From contig NW_017264193.1 in the NCBI RefSeq assembly GCF_001619985.1, forward strand, positions 563,726 through 627,725: a stretch of DNA of 64,000 nt. The letters are read 5' to 3'. The DNA comes from Xylona heveae TC161. Lineage: Eukaryota; Ascomycota; Xylonomycetes; Xylonales; Xylonaceae. Of the stretch, positions 59,101-64,000 are shown piece after piece; within the stretch, counting starts at the first letter, position 1, and the number at the start of each line of letters is the position of its first letter. The notes under the pieces were generated by a model, which saw only the letters and a program-made list of their open reading frames with translations, did no database searches and was not told where the DNA came from. A program made the translations under genes and the position numbers.

Positions 59101-59938
59101 CTGTCTGCATGCCGCCATAATCCGGGCCATCCACTTCATTCTCAGTAGCGAAAGAGCTTCTATCAGTGTAGTAACGAGCGTCCCCTCTTTCGAAATCAAG
59201 ACCATTAGCTACGCCGTCAACCGCATTGTCCAAGGGCAATGAATATTCTAGTTCACTCTCGGTGGTAACAATTTTGGATAGGCGGGAATCGTTTTTCTCG
59301 TGGTTCCAAATGTTGTTTCCTTCGAACTTGTTGTTGTTCTTGATAAGCTGTCGCCAAGGCTCTTCCACATCTGCATGGGCTTCGGTTTTGCCTTGAGGGA
59401 AGATGCGATTGAAGTAAGCGTCCCAGTCAAAGGGCTTCTGATTCTCAATGGGATCAACATCTTCAGGGCCCTTCCAAAAGTGATAGCTTGGAAGCTCAGA
59501 ATCACCAAGAGATATATAAAACAAATTGTCAGGATTGCGCTCCTCAACATCCATGGACTCGCTTTCATCGGAGAGATGATCCGTTTCAAAATCAAAATCT
59601 TTGTTGAGGCGAATTCGCGCCGTTGCGGGATTGGCCTTCTCCCCAAACTCTTTCGCACTGACTATAACGCCTTTCTCAAGAAAGCCAGTCAGACGCCCAC
59701 GTCGAGCCAAGCGTACCATTTTGGAGGAGGGCCGTTTGGGTCGAGATCTCGAAGGAAGGCTCAAAGTTCCTTTCCTCGTTCGAAAAGTGCTTGGTAGTTT
59801 CGATACATTCCGGCGAGCAATGAGACCGGCCTTTTTTCTCTTTCGCCCCGGTTTCGATTGACTCGGAGCATGGTTGGGAGAAGCCTCCGCCGGTGCTGAC
59901 ACCGGCTCGGAGAGCCAGCTTAGAAAAGGGCGAATCAT
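56119..59938 (-). CDS. Multi-zinc-finger fungal protein of unknown function
   Basis: 1,131 residues from nine exons: 59938-59035, 58978-58188, 58138-58070, 58022-57591, 57538-57452, 57388-57341, 57288-57118, 57061-56435 and 56385-56119; eight introns of 47-63 bp, all in phase. I do not recognise a named family. Residues 1-300 are basic then acidic and disordered. A globular part around 320-520 has FWIYIYDPTSGYEDKYWIS and MEYFFPELTGPWVKLVNND. The C-terminal half holds four putative zinc sites: C719-x2-C722 with H736-x3-H740; C748-x2-C751 with H766-x4-H771; C818-x5-C824 with H839-x3-H843; and C1030-x2-C1033 with H1051-x3-C1055. Pro/Ala-rich linkers separate the last two. Ends in a Lys-rich nuclear-type tail (GKRRKKKKQKPG). 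Likely a nuclear protein. Confidence 0.75.
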
Positions 59939-61773
59939 GTCGCAATATCAGGATGAATATGAATTGTTGGAGAATAAATCCTGTAGATCTGCCCAGTCTT
60001 TTGCTGCAATGCCGTCGGCAATGTTATGCAACAGACAGGAGCGAAAGGGAAGGAAATTTTTTTGTAACAACCAGGGGACCAAAAACTGAGCCCGCGCCTA
60101 TTAATGGATAGAAATAGAAGAATACACTGCCTTCCAGGCTTCTCTTTGTCATGGAAAAAAACTTCAGAGTTCTGTATCTCAGAGACCTACCTCCCAAAGA
60201 AAATTGAACAAAGAACATGGTAATAAATAATCAGGGCAATTTATGGCAAAATGACGCATCCGGAAAAGCCTGAGTGATATGATAATGAACAAAGAATCCG
60301 TATGATATTTGACAATACATTTCTCCTAAAAATTGCGAAAATGCTCGAAGAAAAAACTGGAGTTGAGATCGCGAAGGGCTCAAGCACGCCGACTCCATGA
60401 ACTGTCTTCAACGCAATTCTGCGACATACCGAGGGAAAATTGTAGACCCAGGAGACAGAAGGCCGCACTGAATGGTGATGTCGCAACTGGTCATTGTTGT
60501 CTGTATAGTGACCGCAATATTGCAGTTCTTTTACCCTCAACCATTGCAAGTATTTCCACAAGAAATTTATCTGTCTAGATGAGTGAAGGTGAAGAAGGAG
60601 AAGTCGACGCGGGGGCTGTTTTATAAATGAGCCTTGCAGTCGGGATCCTGATCCATATCGTCGGCATATCAGTTGATGGATATATCAACATGCAAATTCT
60701 CGCTGTTTGCTCAGTGATCCAGAGTTCTCAACGATGTTGGATAATGCTACCGGGCCCCTGCTGGAGAGCCCATATGAATAGTTAATGGATGGGAAGAAAC
60801 GCAAAAAAATCAGCATCCTAAATATTTGCAATCAATCGTCAGGTGCTATGACCGATCTGCACATTAATGGCAAGTCGCATGTATGTATATTCGCGGTCTG
60901 CATTTCAGGCGTTTCGACTCTTTTGCCAATTGCATCTCAAGGCCGGGGTAATTTGGGAATGCATATACACAATGCAATAGCCAGAACATGTCAATTGAAA
61001 CTGAGCGTTAGTAGTGGTAGCATTGAATCGGTTGATATCATTGTTGCTGTGGCAGCGATTTGTAATGGCGCCGGCCCTCTTTGTGAGAGATCTCAATGCT
61101 GCAAGAGATGATTTCTGATGACCAGCCAAAAAGAAGCGAAAACTGTTTTGAAAGACAACTGTCATATCACGCGAATCTCTCTTCAAAGAGAGATTGGTTT
61201 AGATATAGTGTCACTATAGTTGAACCGGTTCATGATGATAATAATGAGTTGCTGAATTGCTTTCATGTGCGCCTTGGCGATGACGCGTTCCTTTCGCTCG
61301 TCGACCAATAACTGCAAACAGCTATCGGATTCCCGTTAGTGCAGGGTCAGACAAGAAACGGTTGCACAGCCGCCCTCTATTCTTGACCCATGAAAAGAAA
61401 CATGTTGTTATTAATCTTGTTTAGACAATAGTGGAGGTCAGCTAATCCCACACACGCGGCACATCGCATTCAGCTGGTCTGGTCCTCTCAGTTGTGGGGG
61501 AGAAAGTCATGCCTAGCGCCTGGGCTTTGTCCTCCGCCTCATGCTGACTTCTTTGATCCAAACTTTCTAACTCTTCTTCATTTTTCTTTGTGTATAATTT
61601 CGTCAATTTTTTCCCAATCTTTCCCTTTCGCCGAGCGAGCTCTTTCAATACTTGATCCGGTGGAGGCAGACAAAATTCAATCCCACTGATTGCTGTCGGA
61701 GAACCACAACCACCGAGAAGTAGTTGCAAGAGTCAAACAAAGGACGTGCTGGTCCACGTCTGATCAGCCGCAA
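59939..61773. other. 1.8-kb intergenic region
   Basis: Shared upstream region of the zinc-finger gene and the PAP2 gene. A minus-strand open frame at 61442-61729 codes a charged Lys/Glu segment (see findings) but lacks an ATG and a clear upstream exon. No RNA gene or repeat seen. Confidence 0.4.
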
Positions 61774-63691
61774 ATGGACAATTACCAGCTACCTCAGAAA
61801 TTGCCCTTCTCAAAGAAGAGGCTGCCGAAAAAAGTCATCATATCGTATGTTCATGGGTTTTTCCCCTGCTTGAGCTGTGTGGAAAGTTAGAGTTGCACGC
61901 GACCGCTTACCAAATTGAGGGATTCAGGTATATTCTCGACTATGTCATCATCATGTGAGTCTGGATACATGTAAACAAACAAATCAACCTTTTTTCATAA
62001 TCCTGACTGCAACACTTTAGAGTATTCGCAATAGCTTTCAATATTCTCGATGCAGTCGAACCATATCACCAGCATTTTTCGTTACGAAATTACACCCTGC
62101 AATACCCCTACGCGGTGCACGAGCGCGTGCCGGTCCCGCTGGTTGTCTTGGTCGCCATCGTATGCCCAATTGTCATTATCGCCATTATCACTCTGGTGAT
62201 CGACGGTCTTTTCTCACACGACAAATCCATTGCTCCTTCTAATAACGGCAAAAGATTTCTCGGAGGCAAATACCGCTTCAAGGACCGGTTATGGGAATTC
62301 AATTGCGGCGTACTCGGCTTGCTCCTCTCCGAAGCCGCGGCCTTCACCATCACCGGCGCATTGAAAAATGCCACTGGCAAACCTCGACCTGACCTCATTG
62401 ATCGGTGCAAGCCCAATGTTCAGACTGATCCGCAGCCCTTCGGACTCAGCAACATTACCATCTGCACCCAAACCGACCATGCCATCCTCAAAGACGGCTT
62501 CAGGAGCTTTCCCTCCGGCCACAGCAGCTGTACGCAATTCTACCCTAATATCTCCGCCAGGCCAACCCACCTTCCTTTCCGCTTTTAAACCCTTTACTAA
62601 TACTAGTCCTCCAAAAAGCTGCTTTCGCCGGTCTGTTCTTCCTATCCCTCTATCTCGCCGGCAAACTCCACGTGCTCGACAACCGCGGCGAAGTGTGGAA
62701 GACTCTCATCGTACTCATCCCTACTCTCGGCGCCGCCCTGATCGCCGACTCTCGCATCATGGACGCTCGACACCATCCATTCGACGTCATCACCGGCAGC
62801 CTCATCGGTATCGTCGTCGCATGGTGTGCATACCGGCAATACTTCCCTCCTCTCAAGGAGTCATGGCGTAAAGGCCGCGCCTATCCCATTCGCAGTTGGG
62901 GCCGGGAACCCGTTCAGCCCGAAGACCCGAACTTTGCATCCCCTCCTGCGACACGATACGATAATGTTGGCGTCGAACCCCTTCGTCCCGCGGTGACCCA
63001 ACCCGCGGACGAAGAACGGCCATACACTTCCTCTACTGCAGTGCCTACAATCACTTCAGACGCGCCCACCGAGCAGAATGTTTTCCGTCAACAGATTCGC
63101 GACTCGCAGCGAAAACGCAACCAAGCTCAGCTTCCCGCAATGGCCCAGCGCATGCCCTCGTCAAATTACTCGCAATCCGTCATTGCGCGGTCTAATACCG
63201 AGTATTCCTCTGTTGCCGGCGGAGGCGGAACAAGTCGTCGCAACCGATTTGTGTCTGACGATTATTCTTCCTCGGAGGATGAAGAGGGCAGTACAAACTG
63301 GGAGGCGTATGAGATGCAGCAACCTCAGAACCCGTTTGCAAAGTATAATATCGGTTCGAACCCGTATGATCCGCGACTCTCCCAGGTGCCGGAACATGAC
63401 GATACGGCGTATCATTCCCAGTCCCAAGCTCCCATCCCGCCGCCTCACTCTTCCTCAGCTGGTGCGGGACTAGGTGCCACTACTGTGCAAGTCTCTTCGC
63501 CGCCGCCGCCAAGATTAGCCTCCCCGCCTTCTGTCCTCCAAGCGCAATCTACTGCCTTTTCGCATCCTCACCCCGGTCCGCTGGACGAAGCGGACATGGC
63601 CGACTTGTCGCAAGCGCATCATGCGAGGACATCATCTGGTGATCAACATTCTCGTGGTGTGCAGCTGGTTGAGACATATGCGCCTCGATAA
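61774..63691 (+). CDS. PAP2-family lipid phosphate phosphatase with long tail
   Basis: 559 residues from exons 61774-61844, 61928-61954 (27 nt), 62021-62529 and 62619-63691. The splice SY+ILDYVIII+VFAIAFNIL rebuilds membrane helix 1. The three catalytic motifs are present: KNATGKPRPDL, FPSGHSSSAFAG (Ser codon split by the last intron) and SRIMDARHHPFDV. Six membrane helices are expected. It should dephosphorylate phosphatidate and diacylglycerol pyrophosphate in the vacuole or ER, like yeast Dpp1/Lpp1. Yeast Dpp1 has 289 residues; here a Ser/Pro/Gln-rich cytosolic tail adds about 270, with acidic SDDYSSSEDEEG and PPPP motifs. That tail is a plausible site of regulation or ubiquitination. Confidence 0.93.
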
Positions 63692-64000
63692 TCAATCAGC
63701 ACAGGAGATCTCTTGGATCACGACTGCAGGAATAGAGCCAGAGATCTGTTTCCATTTCAATGGTTAAACGCGCAATGTATTTAGGAAAGGGACAGGATCG
63801 TGGACAAGTATTGGCATTTAGAGGCGTTCTTTCGAAATCCTGCGATAGGCATTCAAAAATTTAATGTTTTGTCTTTTTTAACAACCAGTAAAATAAATCA
63901 ATTGCAGTGTTGATTAAATCAATAAGGTCTCTCTACGCAAAACAAACACCTCTACCCTTCCCCAATCGATACCACTCCCCCGAAAAGAATTCCAACTATT
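63692..64000. other. 3' flank of the PAP2 gene
   Basis: 309 bp to the window end; AT-rich, no gene seen. Confidence 0.4.

Overview
The window is nuclear DNA of a filamentous ascomycete (Pezizomycotina). Genes are dense and cut by many short introns (mostly 47-130 bp, GT...AG, often with a CTAAC/CTGAC-like branch site). All recognisable proteins look like their fungal orthologues. There is no bacterial, viral or organellar segment, and I saw no transposon, LTR, CRISPR array or convincing tRNA/rRNA gene. The orotidine-5'-phosphate decarboxylase is the long form with an acidic insertion, as in Neurospora and Dothideomycetes, not the compact Aspergillus form. This argues for a leotiomycete/dothideomycete/chaetothyrialean-type fungus rather than Aspergillus; the species cannot be named.

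Layout. 0-10 kb: 5' part of VPS8 (CORVET, minus), a GPALPP/DUF3752 protein (+), an RCR-type membrane protein (+), an unknown protein (minus), and alanyl-tRNA synthetase (+) with an apparent dual mitochondrial/cytosolic start. 10-20 kb: exosome CSL4 (minus), a small 3-TM orphan (+), a membrane RING-H2 ligase (minus), a 3-kb gene-poor stretch, and a cyclophilin H (+). 20-31 kb: ZIP metal transporter (+), ER thioredoxin/PDI protein with HDEL (minus), VTA1 (+), a mitochondrial membrane protein (minus), TVP23 (minus) and TMA20 (+). 31-42 kb: an F-box/YccV protein (+), a large MIT-domain protein (minus), dynactin p27 (minus) and pyrG (minus). 43-64 kb: a large disordered conserved protein (minus), a PPC89-like spindle-pole protein (minus), DPH2 (minus), JIP5 (minus), a multi-zinc-finger protein (minus) and a PAP2 lipid phosphatase (+).

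The genes are mostly housekeeping: endosome/ESCRT traffic (VPS8, VTA1, MIT protein, TVP23), translation and ribosome biology (ALA1, DPH2, TMA20, JIP5), RNA processing (CSL4, cyclophilin H), cytoskeleton (dynactin p27, PPC89) and membrane or metal homeostasis (RCR, ZIP, PAP2). They do not form a metabolic cluster. Several neighbours are divergently transcribed from short shared promoters. I rebuilt the exon structures by hand from splice signals, phase agreement and family conservation; every junction reported keeps the frame.

No plainly new system stands out. The best leads are an 8-nt micro-exon that completes the approach to a CGHC active site, an acid-free mitochondrial presequence encoded upstream of a second ATG in ALA1, a 3 x 132-bp coding tandem repeat in VTA1, a four-zinc-finger fungal protein of unknown role, and a small orphan membrane protein.
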